56,854 nt of DNA, from positions 1 through 56,854 of the forward strand of contig DASZOM010000021.1 of the NCBI GenBank assembly GCA_035550735.1. The letters are read 5' to 3'. The stretch's first letter is position 1; the number at the start of each line of letters is the position of its first letter. Shown piece after piece: positions 32,656 through 40,750 of this stretch. The position numbers and the translations under genes were made by a program. Under the pieces are notes generated by a model. The model had not been told where the DNA came from, searched no databases, and saw nothing but the letters and a program-made list of their open reading frames with translations. This DNA is from JANQRA01 sp035550735 (GTDB lineage: Bacteria > Actinomycetota > Acidimicrobiia > Spongiisociales > ZC4RG35).

Positions 32656-32764
32656 CACGAAGTCGAACCTACGTCGGTGTCGCTTCTGAGTGAAGGGCTC
32701 CGGGGCAGGCCGCGAAATTCCGATCTCCCACGGCGATACAATCGCCGTCACAGGAGGTCAGGAA
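32656..32764. promoter_or_regulatory. Divergent promoters between two unknown membrane proteins
   Basis: 109 bp. Minus strand: TTCACT, 17 bp, TAGGTT, 10 nt to the ATG at 32655 (leaderless). Plus strand: TACAAT (32737-32742), then a perfect AGGAGG (32752-32757) 7 nt before the ATG at 32765 (leadered). Confidence 0.55.
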
Positions 32765-33073
32765 ATGGCAGAGGAAATCGACACCCGGCGTCACCCAATC
32801 AGATCGCTGGTCAAGATGGCCGGACTGGTCGGGATCATCTACGCCATCGGTCGGTTCCTCATCCGGAAGAAGGAGGAGTACTCCGACCTGACCGAGACCC
32901 AGGCTCGCCAGAAGCTGCTCGACAAGCTCGGCCCCAGACTCGGGGAGGAGACCGCCGTCGAGATTGCCGATCAGGTGATTCCCAAGCTTCGCGAGCGCGG
33001 GTTCATCCGTCCCGACCTCGTCGACATGACCGTCGAGGACATGGAGAACGAAGAGACGGTCGAAGGCACTTAG
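32765..33073 (+). CDS. Small predicted membrane protein
   Basis: 102 residues with a strong AGGAGG ribosome-binding site. One hydrophobic helix (KMAGLVGIIYAIGRFLI) near the N-terminus, then a charged helical region, DLTETQARQKLLDKLGPRLGEETAVEIADQVIPKLRERGFIRPDLVDM, ending in an acidic tail. Likely a cytoplasmic-facing coiled helix on a membrane anchor. No family recognised. Confidence 0.75.
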   Translation: MAEEIDTRRHPIRSLVKMAGLVGIIYAIGRFLIRKKEEYSDLTETQARQKLLDKLGPRLGEETAVEIADQVIPKLRERGFIRPDLVDMTVEDMENEETVEGT

Positions 33074-33146
33074 ACCCTCCCAACGCGAACCGTCGCTCCC
33101 GCTCACTCCCCGTCTAGCCTTTTTCGGGTCGCATCGAGGGAGGACC

Positions 33147-33299
33147 GTGACATACGAAGGTAGGCAGCCGCGGGCGTCCAGCCGGGTGCTGACGGCTCTG
33201 GTGGTCGTGACCATCATCGTCGTCGCCATCTGGGCAATCAGGGGCGGCCTGGACTCGATCCCCGTCACCGAGGCCGAATCGGTCGTCGTCAGCGATTAA
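33147..33299 (+). CDS. Small single-pass membrane protein (50 residues)
   Basis: GTG at 33147 with GGGAGGA 4-8 nt upstream, TAA at 33297-33299. Reads VTYEGRQPRASSRVL, then a transmembrane helix TALVVVTIIVVAIWAI, then RGGLDSIPVTEAESVVVSD. TAGCCT further upstream could be its promoter. A basic N-terminus and acidic C-terminus predict N-in topology. Unknown function; the good start signals and clean helix argue that it is real. Confidence 0.65.
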   Translation: MTYEGRQPRASSRVLTALVVVTIIVVAIWAIRGGLDSIPVTEAESVVVSD

Positions 33300-33341
33300 T
33301 TCACCGACAGCCCCGGACCACCCTCCATACCCTGGTCCTCG

Positions 33342-34370
33342 ATGGCTTTTCGCATCGAGGCTGTGGACACGCAATCCGCACCCGACTCGTTGCTTCACGA
33401 GTTGGACGACTACTACGTGGTCGCGGAGGCCGAGGACTTGCCGGGAGACCCACCCACGCCACGGGCTCTCCGAATCGCCGACTGGAGGAACCTCTCCGAG
33501 TTCTCACGGACACCGCGCTGGGTCCTCCGCGAGGGCGATGAGATCGTGGGGACGGCGGTGGCTCAGTACGAGCTCGAGCAGAACCTGGAGAACGGCTTCG
33601 CTCGTGTCCACGTCCGCTCCGATCGCCGAAGGAGCGGCCTCGGGCGTGCCCTCGCCGATGAGGCCCTGGCCCATCTGGCCGACCAGGCGCGGATCCGGGT
33701 CGACACCTGGATCAAGGACGGTGAAGTCCCGGGCGAGACCCTGGCATCCCAGCTGGGCATGAAGGCGGTCTACGGGGAGAAGCGGAGCCGGCTCGTCATC
33801 GCCGATCTCGACCTCGATCAGATGCGCTCATGGATCGATCGGGCGCAGGAACGGGCATCCGACTACGAGCTGCGCTACTTCCGCTCCCCGGTTCCCGATG
33901 AGTATCTGGAGCAGATAGCCACCTTCTCCGAGGTGATGAACACAGCGCCTCGCGAGGACTTCGAAGAGGAAGACGAAGTGATGACGCCCGACATGTGGCG
34001 CGACTGGGAGGAGAAGACCACCGCCTCCCAGTGTCAGCTGCACCACATATTCGCCGTGCACCGTCCCACCGGCGAGTTCGCCGGATTCACCCAGATCAAG
34101 ACCCAAGATCTGGCACCCGATCTCGCCTGGCAACAGGGCACCGCGGTCGACCCGGGGCACCGCAACAAGGGTCTCGGCAGGTGGCTCAAGGCGGCGATGA
34201 TCCTGAGGATCGTCGATGAGTATCCGGCGGTGGCCCGGGTCGATACCTTCAATGCCGGCTCCAACGAGCCCATGCTCAACATCAACATCGCGATGGGCTT
34301 CAAACCGATCCACATCTCGAATCAGTGGCAGGGCGACCTTGCCACCGCCCGGGATCGACTCGCTTCCTAG
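33342..34370 (+). CDS. Tandem GNAT acetyltransferase
   Basis: 342 residues with two GNAT domains. The first (about 1-160) has IVGTAVAQYE and RVHVRSDRRRSGLGRALADEALAHL (acetyl-CoA loop R-R-x-G-x-G). The second (about 190-342) has FAGFTQIKTQ, QQGTAVDPGHRNKGLGRWLKAAMI (R-N-K-G-L-G), and VDTFNAGSNEPMLNINIAMGFKPI. Double-GNAT proteins of this build are common in actinobacteria (mycothiol synthase is one), but this sequence is not obviously MshD. TACCCT 8 nt before the ATG. The stop overlaps the convergent PEBP gene by 4 bp. Confidence 0.87.
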   Translation: MAFRIEAVDTQSAPDSLLHELDDYYVVAEAEDLPGDPPTPRALRIADWRNLSEFSRTPRWVLREGDEIVGTAVAQYELEQNLENGFARVHVRSDRRRSGLGRALADEALAHLADQARIRVDTWIKDGEVPGETLASQLGMKAVYGEKRSRLVIADLDLDQMRSWIDRAQERASDYELRYFRSPVPDEYLEQIATFSEVMNTAPREDFEEEDEVMTPDMWRDWEEKTTASQCQLHHIFAVHRPTGEFAGFTQIKTQDLAPDLAWQQGTAVDPGHRNKGLGRWLKAAMILRIVDEYPAVARVDTFNAGSNEPMLNINIAMGFKPIHISNQWQGDLATARDRLAS

Positions 34371-34975
34371 CGGCCGTAGATGCCTGTCAGCTGGGTGCTG
34401 CTGATGACGAGATCCTGCATCGCCTCGTACACCGCGGACGCCTCGACGCCCTCCGGGAGCCCCAACGTCCCGCTGAGGGCGTACACCGTGAACACATAGC
34501 GGTGCTCTTCACCGTCGGGGGGACAGGGCCCCTTGTACCCGGTGACGTTCCAGCTGTTCAGTGCGGAGAGCCCTCCGCCGGCCTTGCCCTCGGGGAGCCG
34601 CATGTCGGTGGGCTCGACCGGCACGTCGAACAGCACCCAATGTGTCCAAGTGCCCATCGGCGTGTCCGGATCCTCGGCCACCACGACCACACTCTCGGTG
34701 GTGTCGGGCAGGCCGGACACCCGCAATGGCGGGGAGACGTCGGGCCCGTCGCACGTGTGCTCGACCGGGATCGCCCCCATTTCGGTGAAGGCAATGGATC
34801 CGAGCTCGAAGGGCCCCGGGTCGGCGGTCGCGGACAGAGCGGCGGTGGCCGCAGAGGAAGTCGTCGTCGTGGTGTCCTCGACGGTGGTGGTCGTCGTGGA
34901 CGCTTGCTCGAGCGCCACCGAGGGCGCGCAGGCGACCGTCAACACGACGACGGCGAGGACCTGGATTCGCCGCAT
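34367..34975 (-). CDS. YbhB/YbcL-type phosphatidylethanolamine-binding-like lipoprotein
   Basis: 202 residues. Lipobox LTVAC (Cys16), a Thr-rich linker (STTTTTVEDTTTTTSS), then a PEBP/Raf-kinase-inhibitor-like domain: FTEMGAIPVEHTCDGPDVSPPLRV, VVVAEDPDTPMGTWTHWVLFDVP, and YKGPCPPDGEEHRYVFTVYAL, which are the family's ligand-pocket motifs (D-P-D-x-P, H-W, G-P-x-P-P-x-G-x-H-R-Y). Exported form; ligand unknown. TACGTT 8 nt before the ATG on the minus strand. Confidence 0.9.
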   Translation of the reverse strand: MRRIQVLAVVVLTVACAPSVALEQASTTTTTVEDTTTTTSSAATAALSATADPGPFELGSIAFTEMGAIPVEHTCDGPDVSPPLRVSGLPDTTESVVVVAEDPDTPMGTWTHWVLFDVPVEPTDMRLPEGKAGGGLSALNSWNVTGYKGPCPPDGEEHRYVFTVYALSGTLGLPEGVEASAVYEAMQDLVISSTQLTGIYGR

Positions 34976-35046
34976 GGCGCACCAACGTAGGCCAGGTCTC
35001 GATTTACGCCCACCCTGGGTTGGCTCAAGGGCGGTAAGTTCGGGTC

Positions 35047-35772
35047 GTGATCAGCACCGAGCCAGACGGCCAACCGATCGATCCGCTGAAGGTCCAGATG
35101 GGCTTTCTACGGGAGCGGGACGACCGACCCTGGGTCATGGCCAACTTCGTGTCCAGCATCGACGGGGCGGCCACCATCAAAGGGGGGTCGACGCCGCTGA
35201 GCGACGACGACGACCGTGCCATGTTCCATGCCATCCGTGCGGTCCCCGACTTCATCCTCGTCGGAGCGGGGACGGTTCGCGCCGAGAACTACGGGCCGAC
35301 CCATCTCGACGAGAAGCGTCGTCAGGCCAGGGTCGGGGCGGGTCTCGAACCCGCTCCACATCTCGTGATCGTCAGCGGGTCGTTGGACCTCGATCCTGAC
35401 GCCCGTGTCTTCAGCGACCCGGAGCACCGGGTCACGGTGCTCACCCACGAATCGTCACCGTCGGATCGTTTCGATGCCCTCTCCGACGTGGCAGATGTGG
35501 TCCGGCTCGGTTCGACGGACGCGGGAGACGTCATCAACTATCTGCGGATGGCGAAGGTCGTGTTGTGTGAAGGCGGACCTTCCCTGATGGGCCAACTGAT
35601 CGCGGCCGATCTGATCGACGAGATGGCGCTGACCGTGTCGCCCTTGCTGGTGGCGGGAGACGCACCCCGCATCGCACATGGGCGGGGGGAGTCACCACCC
35701 CTCGACATGACCCTCGACCGTGTCCTCTACGGAAGCCGCTCGTTGTTCCTCCGCTACCTGCGTGCGGGCTAG
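35047..35772 (+). CDS. RibD C-terminal-type pyrimidine reductase
   Basis: 241 residues from GTG 35047. DHFR-like RibD_C domain: RPWVMANFVSSIDGAATIKGGS, FHAIRAVPDFILVGAGTVRAENYGP, LCEGGPSLMGQLIAADLIDEMALTVSPLL. In riboflavin synthesis the domain reduces the ribosyl side chain of the pyrimidine intermediate, but stand-alone actinobacterial members are not always riboflavin enzymes, and no other rib gene is in this window. TAAGTT (35035-35040) lies 6 nt before the GTG. Confidence 0.85.
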   Translation: MISTEPDGQPIDPLKVQMGFLRERDDRPWVMANFVSSIDGAATIKGGSTPLSDDDDRAMFHAIRAVPDFILVGAGTVRAENYGPTHLDEKRRQARVGAGLEPAPHLVIVSGSLDLDPDARVFSDPEHRVTVLTHESSPSDRFDALSDVADVVRLGSTDAGDVINYLRMAKVVLCEGGPSLMGQLIAADLIDEMALTVSPLLVAGDAPRIAHGRGESPPLDMTLDRVLYGSRSLFLRYLRAG

Positions 35773-35784
35773 CGTCGGTCCAAC

Positions 35785-35812
35785 CCCCCCCAAACCCAGG
35801 GTTTGCCGAGGG
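35785..35812. terminator. Putative terminator between convergent RibD_C-like and sigma genes
   Basis: CAAACCC (35791-35797) and GGGTTTG (35799-35805) face each other, flanked by a C run before and GAGGGG after. The stem is strong but no T tract is present. Confidence 0.5.
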
Positions 35813-35816
35813 GCGC

Positions 35817-36779
35817 TCAGACCAGGCCCTTGAGGTCTATCTCGCAGGAGGGATGACGTAGCTTGGCCAGGCCGCGAGCCTCGATCTGACGGACTCGCTC
35901 CCTGGTGGCGTTGACCACCTTGCCGACATCGGAGAGGGTCCAGGGCTCGTCGCCGTCCAGGCCGAATCGCAGCCAGAGGACCTGTTGCTCCTCGTGGTCG
36001 AGATAGCGGAGCGCCTCGATGAGTCGATCCCTCCGCCATGCGGAAGCGGCACGGTCCTCGGGGTCGGCGGCCTCGGCGTCCTCGACGAAGTCCTGGAGGG
36101 AGGCATCCCCGTCTTCGCCGACGGGGCGGTCCAGCGACACGGTCTCGGCAGGAGCCTCCAGGGCGGCCAGGACCCGCTCGTGATCCAATCCCGAAGCCTC
36201 GGAGATCTCCTCGAGGGTCGGTGTGCGGTGGAACTGGTCGTGGAGGCTCTGCTTCGTGTCGTGGACCGTGCGCACCACGTCGACCATGTGGACCGGGAGA
36301 CGGATGGTCCGGCCGTTGTTCCCCAGGCCCCGGGTGATGGCCTGCCGGATCCACCAGGTCGCATATGTGGAGAACTTGAACCCCTTGCGCCAGTCGAACT
36401 TCTCCACTGCGCGGATCAGACCAAGGTTGCCCTCCTGGATCAAGTCGAGGAGGTCGAGGCCGCGTCCCGTGTAACGCTTGGCGATGGAGATCACCAGACG
36501 GAGGTTGGAGCGGATGAAGCTCATCTTGGCTTCCTCGCCCGCGATCACGGCCCGCATCAACTGGGCTCTCTCCGATGGCTTGAAGTCGCCGGAGTCCAGG
36601 ATGGCCTGGGCTTTCTTACCGCCTTCCATCGCCCGGGCGAGATGTACTTCGTCCTCGGCGGTGAGCAATTCGTGCTCTGACACCTCGTCCAGGTAGAGCC
36701 CGACGGTGTCGGATGGGCTGGCGCCCCGATCGGGTCTTGCTTGTCGGGCCCTCATGGCCTTCCCCAATGCCGCCTCCAT
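35817..36779 (-). CDS. RNA polymerase sigma-70 factor (primary-like, group 2)
   Basis: 320 residues from ATG 36779. Region 1.2 DTVGLYLDEVSEHELLTAEDEVHLAR, region 2 NLRLVISIAKRYTGRGLDLLDLIQEGNLGLIRAVEKFDW with the -10-binding helix FKFSTYATWWIRQAITRG, region 3, and region 4 WTLSDVGKVVNATRERVRQIEARGLAKL (the helix-turn-helix recognising -35). It lacks the long acidic region 1.1 of housekeeping RpoD, so it fits HrdD/SigB-like group 2 factors, though it could also serve as a short principal sigma. TTAGTT about 17 nt upstream plus a GGGGG stretch suggest a leadered mRNA. Confidence 0.93.
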   Translation of the reverse strand: MEAALGKAMRARQARPDRGASPSDTVGLYLDEVSEHELLTAEDEVHLARAMEGGKKAQAILDSGDFKPSERAQLMRAVIAGEEAKMSFIRSNLRLVISIAKRYTGRGLDLLDLIQEGNLGLIRAVEKFDWRKGFKFSTYATWWIRQAITRGLGNNGRTIRLPVHMVDVVRTVHDTKQSLHDQFHRTPTLEEISEASGLDHERVLAALEAPAETVSLDRPVGEDGDASLQDFVEDAEAADPEDRAASAWRRDRLIEALRYLDHEEQQVLWLRFGLDGDEPWTLSDVGKVVNATRERVRQIEARGLAKLRHPSCEIDLKGLV

Positions 36780-36867
36780 TCCAACCCCCTGTGGAAAACT
36801 AACCAGGCTGGGGGAATCTGGCAACTGGTTCCTTGCACGCGCGGGCCCTCGGTAGTCTGGCCCGGCA
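36780..36867. promoter_or_regulatory. Divergent promoter region, sigma factor / glycoside-hydrolase-like gene
   Basis: 88 bp. TAGTCT (36853-36858) lies 9 nt before the GTG at 36868. A minus-strand TTAGTT serves the sigma gene. Confidence 0.5.
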
Positions 36868-38328
36868 GTGGCACGCCGAACAGTGCTTCGTTTGCTGGTG
36901 GCGTTCACCCTGGCATGGGTCGGTTGGGCCGGATGGTCACTCCTCGGCCGGTCGTACCCGTACGAGCTGCGCGTCATCGACGATCTCGGCAAGCCCATCG
37001 CCTCGGCAATCATCGATGTCAGTGGCTCGCAGGTGGGGACGACCGACTCGGGCGGGACTGTCGACATGGTCTGGTCCGGCACCGAGGTGCTGCAGGTGAG
37101 CGCACCCGGCCACGTCCCCCAGACGGTGACCCTGACCGACCGTCCCTTCGAGCACTTCGATGTCGTGCTCAAGGCGCGTGTCCTCCGCGGCCGGGTGGTC
37201 GACGGGGAGGGTGCCGGCATCGTCGGCGCCGCCGTCGATGCGGGAGCCGGCACCGCCGTGACCGATGCCGAGGGGTACTTCCAGATTCGGGGCGCCGAGG
37301 AGGGCACGGTGTCCGTTACCCGGCCGGCGTGGCAGCCCGCCAACTTCCGCTGGGACGGCGAGACAGGTGACGCCGTGGTCGAGATGAAGCCGTTCACCGC
37401 CCGTGCCGTGCACATCCGGGGCGAAGCCATACGCGATGACTGGGACAGCTATGTCGAGATGGCGATGGGGACAGAGCTCAACGCCCTGATGATCGATCTC
37501 AAGGACGAGACGGGCAAGGTCTGGTACGACACCGCCAACACGACCGCCCTCGAGGTCGGGGCCGATGCAGGCGCCTACGACCTCGAGGCCCTCACCGACC
37601 AGGCGCATGGTCTCGGTCTCTACGTGATAGCCAGGCTCGTCGTGTTCAACGACCCGATCGCCGCCGTCGAGATGCCGGATATGGCGGTTTGGGACACGGC
37701 GACCAACGCCCCCTACGAGGCCAACGGGCAGTATTTCCTCGACCCCACCGATCCGGCGGCCCAGACCTACGGTCTCGAGCTGGCGATGGAGGCGTGCGAA
37801 GCGGGGGTGGACGAAATCCAGTTCGACTATGTGCGGTTCCCCGACAAGCGAAGCGAGTCAGCGGTGTTCGACGGGGGAGTCAGCCCCGACGTCCGTCTCT
37901 CGACGATCTCCAACTTCCTCGTCGAGGCGGTGGGACGGCTCCATCCTCTCGGCTGTGCCGTCGCCGCCGACATCTTCGGCTACCTGACGACGGCTGTTGA
38001 CGATGGCGGGATCGGACAGCGCTGGGAGGACATGGCCGGCATCGTGGACGTGGTCTCGCCCATGCTCTACCCGTCCCACTACGACGCGGGGTGGTACGGG
38101 TTCGAACAGCCGAACCAGAACCCGGGGGCGATGATCGACCTCGCCCTCCAAGACGGCATGGAGCGGCTTCCCCGCAACGTGGTGGTTCGGCCCTGGCTGC
38201 AGGACTTCGGGTACGACGAGGCGCAGGTCAGGGAGCAGATCGCCTCGGCGGAGTCATACGGGCTCGGTTGGATGCTGTGGAACGCCGAGTCCAAAGTCAC
38301 CGTCTCGGCGCTCGACCCGCCGGAGTAA
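36868..38328 (+). CDS. Putative glycoside hydrolase (DUF4015 type) with carboxypeptidase-regulatory-like domain
   Basis: 486 residues from GTG 36868. N-terminal membrane anchor (LLVAFTLAWVGWAGWSLL), then two CarboxypepD_reg-like beta repeats: YELRVIDDLGKPIASAIIDVSG and LRGRVVDGEGAGIVGAAVDAGAG, then a TIM-barrel-like domain from about residue 180: GTELNALMIDLKDETGKV, GLYVIARLVVFND, EIQFDYVRFPDK (the D-x-V-R-F-P motif), AADIFGYLTT, VSPMLYPSHYDAGWYG, and GWMLWNAES. DUF4015 domains resemble GH13/GH-like cell-wall polysaccharide hydrolases. The substrate is unknown. Confidence 0.85.
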   Translation: MARRTVLRLLVAFTLAWVGWAGWSLLGRSYPYELRVIDDLGKPIASAIIDVSGSQVGTTDSGGTVDMVWSGTEVLQVSAPGHVPQTVTLTDRPFEHFDVVLKARVLRGRVVDGEGAGIVGAAVDAGAGTAVTDAEGYFQIRGAEEGTVSVTRPAWQPANFRWDGETGDAVVEMKPFTARAVHIRGEAIRDDWDSYVEMAMGTELNALMIDLKDETGKVWYDTANTTALEVGADAGAYDLEALTDQAHGLGLYVIARLVVFNDPIAAVEMPDMAVWDTATNAPYEANGQYFLDPTDPAAQTYGLELAMEACEAGVDEIQFDYVRFPDKRSESAVFDGGVSPDVRLSTISNFLVEAVGRLHPLGCAVAADIFGYLTTAVDDGGIGQRWEDMAGIVDVVSPMLYPSHYDAGWYGFEQPNQNPGAMIDLALQDGMERLPRNVVVRPWLQDFGYDEAQVREQIASAESYGLGWMLWNAESKVTVSALDPPE

Positions 38329-38334
38329 TTCGCC

Positions 38335-38348
38335 CTATCGCCATAGGT
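38335..38348. promoter_or_regulatory. Palindrome over the sufD start (possible operator)
   Basis: CCTATCGCCATAGG: 5-bp arms CCTAT/ATAGG with a 4-bp centre, overlapping the likely -10 region and the sufD GTG at 38347. A similar sequence precedes the other suf arm at 45703-45716 (10 of 14 bases identical). Confidence 0.45.
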
Positions 38349-39639
38349 GAAATACGATCGGGAGTCCCCGTATCGGAGCTCTTGCTTGCCCGCGTTCGAC
38401 ACCGAGACACTGGAGATGCTGAAGGCACCCATGCCGGCGTGGCGGGCCAACCAGATGGACGCGGCGTTTGCCGTCTTCCAGACACTCGAGGAGCCCACCG
38501 GAGCCGAGGAGGACTGGAGGTATGTCGAGTACGACCTCCCGTTCACGTCGCTGCGTCCCGCCCTGGAGCCGGGTGAGAGGCTCGAGTCGGGGCCGTTGAT
38601 CGAATCCCTCGACTCCAGCTCCGGCAAGGTGGTGATCGTCGACGGGCACGTCGTCGAGGCCGAGTCGGAGGTCGCCCGGATCACACGCTTGGCGGAGGCG
38701 TCCGAGCGTCGCCCCCTCGTGGCCGCCGACCACAACAAGCTGGCCGCCGCCCACACGGCCTTCGCCACCGATGGGGTGTTCGTCGACGTTGAGCGGGGTG
38801 ATGTCCTCGAGACGCCGGTGGTGATCGACGTGCAAGCTTCGTCCGAGGACACTGCCACCTTCCCCCACATCGGGGTGAGGGTGGGCAGCAACGCCGAAGC
38901 GAGGGTGGTCGTCGTCTATCGAAGTGCGCCGGGACGCCGTCTGCTCATGGTCCCGGAGGTGACCCTGGAGGTCGCCGAGGGAGGGAATCTCCGCTTCCTG
39001 TCCGTGCAGAGCCTCGATCACGCCGGGTCGAACGTCGTCCACCAGAGGGTCCGTCTCGGAAGGGACGCCTCCTCTCGTATCGGCGAGGTCGGCCTCGGTG
39101 CAGACCTGGGACGGCTCGATCTCGGCGTGACCCTGGAGGGCGACGGTGCCTCCTCGGATGTCGCCGGGCTCTACTTCGGGGAAGGCTCACAGACGCTCGA
39201 CTACCGGATGGTCATCGACCACATCGGGCGCAACACCACCTCGGATGTGTTCCTGAAAGGCGCTCTGGAGGACGAGTCGGAGAGCGTGTTCACCGGGCTG
39301 CTCCGCATCGAGAAGGACGCCGCCAAGACATCGACTTTCGAGACCAACCGCAACCTCGTGCTCTCCGAGCACGCCAAGGCCCAGTCGGTACCCAATCTGG
39401 AGATCCTCTGTCACGACGTCATCTGCGGGCATGCCTCCTCGGTGGGGCCGTTGGAGGAGGAGCACCTCTACTACCTGCAGAGCCGGGGGCTGCGCAAGGA
39501 GGCCGCAGAGCGACTCCTCATCAGGGGCTTCTTCGCCGAGGTCATCGACCGGCTCCCCATCGACGGTCTCGCCGAGCAGGTCTCGGCCGAGGTGTTTCGC
39601 CGGTTCACCCGAGCCCAGGAGTCGGGGAGGCTGTCGTGA
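38347..39639 (+). CDS. sufD: Fe-S cluster assembly protein SufD
   Basis: 430 residues from GTG 38347. Beta-helix scaffold protein of the SUF complex; with SufB and the SufC ATPase it builds Fe-S clusters in the cytoplasm. The C-terminal EILCHDVICGHASSVGPLEEEHLYYLQSRGLRKEAAERLL (quoted in parts: VICGHASSVG and YYLQSRGLRKEA) matches actinobacterial SufD, not SufB; its length also fits SufD. The first 80 residues contain PAWRANQMDAA and WRYVEYDLPF typical of SufD N-termini. Followed by Rieske and sufC with GTGA/ATGA overlaps. The usual upstream sufB is absent: a glycoside-hydrolase-like gene lies there. Confidence 0.88.
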   Translation: MKYDRESPYRSSCLPAFDTETLEMLKAPMPAWRANQMDAAFAVFQTLEEPTGAEEDWRYVEYDLPFTSLRPALEPGERLESGPLIESLDSSSGKVVIVDGHVVEAESEVARITRLAEASERRPLVAADHNKLAAAHTAFATDGVFVDVERGDVLETPVVIDVQASSEDTATFPHIGVRVGSNAEARVVVVYRSAPGRRLLMVPEVTLEVAEGGNLRFLSVQSLDHAGSNVVHQRVRLGRDASSRIGEVGLGADLGRLDLGVTLEGDGASSDVAGLYFGEGSQTLDYRMVIDHIGRNTTSDVFLKGALEDESESVFTGLLRIEKDAAKTSTFETNRNLVLSEHAKAQSVPNLEILCHDVICGHASSVGPLEEEHLYYLQSRGLRKEAAERLLIRGFFAEVIDRLPIDGLAEQVSAEVFRRFTRAQESGRLS

Positions 39640-39950
39640 GAGTCGAAGTGACCCAACTCGACCAGTTGCCCCGGGAGCGGGGGGTGCGGGTGACCATCGG
39701 CGATCATCGGATCGCCATGTTCCGTATCGGCGACGAGGTGTATGCCATCGCCGACCGCTGCTCACACGCCGAGGCCTCCCTGGCCGAGGGGGAGGTGTGG
39801 GGCACGACTGTGGAGTGCCCCCGCCACGGGTCGGAGTTCAACCTGAAGACCGGAGCGCCCGAGTCGCTGCCGGCGACCGTGCCCGTTCCGGTTTACGACG
39901 TGTCGATCGTCGACGGGACGGTCTACCTGGAGCTGGAGACAGAGCAATGA
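39636..39950 (+). CDS. Rieske [2Fe-2S] ferredoxin of the suf operon
   Basis: 104 residues, start GTG 39636 overlapping sufD. Rieske motif C-x-H (Cys42, His44 in DRCSHAEASL) and C-x-x-H (Cys61, His64 in ECPRHGSEFNL). Homologues sit between sufD and sufC in many actinobacterial suf operons (often mislabelled dioxygenase ferredoxin). Probably an electron donor or Fe-S trafficking partner of the SUF complex; its precise role is not established. Coupled to sufC by an ATGA overlap. Confidence 0.9.
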   Translation: MRVEVTQLDQLPRERGVRVTIGDHRIAMFRIGDEVYAIADRCSHAEASLAEGEVWGTTVECPRHGSEFNLKTGAPESLPATVPVPVYDVSIVDGTVYLELETEQ

Positions 39951-40750
39951 GCTCGGCGCTGAAAGTGGTCGACCTGTCCGCCGCGGTCGACGGCAAGCAG
40001 ATCCTCGACAAGCTCTCCATCGAGGTGCCCTTTGGAGAGATCCATGCCCTGATGGGCCCAAACGGCTCCGGTAAGTCGACCCTCTGCCATGTGCTCACCG
40101 GCAGGGCCGGCTATCAGGTACGAGGCAGTGCCTCGGTGGACGGGAACGAGATCCTCGAGCTCGATGTCGACGAGCGGTCCCGGCTGGGTCTGATGCAGAG
40201 CTTCCAGTATCCGACCGAGATCCCCGGAGTCAGGTTGGGCGAGTTCCTCCGTGAGGCCGCCGAAGAGCGTGGCATCGCCTCCGACGTGGCGGTGGCGCGC
40301 ATCGAAGCCGAGAGCAAGCGGTTCGGAATGGAACGATTCCTGGATCGGTCGCTCAACGACGACCTCTCCGGAGGCGAGAAGAAGCGGTCCGAGATCTTCC
40401 AGCTCGCCGTGCTCCATCCGAGGATGGCCCTGCTCGACGAGATCGACTCCGGCCTCGACATCGACGCGGTCAGGCAGGTGGCGGAGGCGGTGGAGAGCAT
40501 GCGATCGCCAGACATGGGCGTGCTCCTCATCACCCATTACAGCCGCATCCTGCGTTATCTCACCCCGGACCGGATCCACGTGATGCTCGACGGCAAGATC
40601 GTCGACAGCGGGGGCAGCGAGCTCGCCGAGGAGCTCGAAGCAGGCGGCTACGAGGCTGTGCGGGATCGTCTCGGCATCGAGCGGCCATCCAGGGAGGGGC
40701 CGGTCCGCAAGCCGTCCGACTTCTTCACCGACACGCCTTTCGACGTCTGA
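39947..40750 (+). CDS. sufC: SufC-type ABC ATPase (first copy)
   Basis: 267 residues. Walker A GPNGSGKST (37-45), Q-loop region LMQSFQYPTEIPGV, signature DLSGGEKKRSEIFQLA, Walker B MALLDEIDSGLDIDAV, H-loop ITHY. It energises SufB-SufC-SufD. It differs clearly from the second SufC in this window (only the motifs and short blocks are alike), and ends with a 35-residue C-terminal extension (IERPSREGPVRKPSDFFTDTPF) common in actinobacterial SufC. The stop overlaps the next start by 1 bp (TGATG). Confidence 0.88.
   Translation: MSSALKVVDLSAAVDGKQILDKLSIEVPFGEIHALMGPNGSGKSTLCHVLTGRAGYQVRGSASVDGNEILELDVDERSRLGLMQSFQYPTEIPGVRLGEFLREAAEERGIASDVAVARIEAESKRFGMERFLDRSLNDDLSGGEKKRSEIFQLAVLHPRMALLDEIDSGLDIDAVRQVAEAVESMRSPDMGVLLITHYSRILRYLTPDRIHVMLDGKIVDSGGSELAEELEAGGYEAVRDRLGIERPSREGPVRKPSDFFTDTPFDV

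Noticed and set aside
35817..37430. Sigma factor extended upstream to 537 residues
   Set aside because: The extension is antisense to the glycoside-hydrolase-like gene and low-complexity Thr/Ser; sigma region 1.2 begins just after the ATG at 36779.
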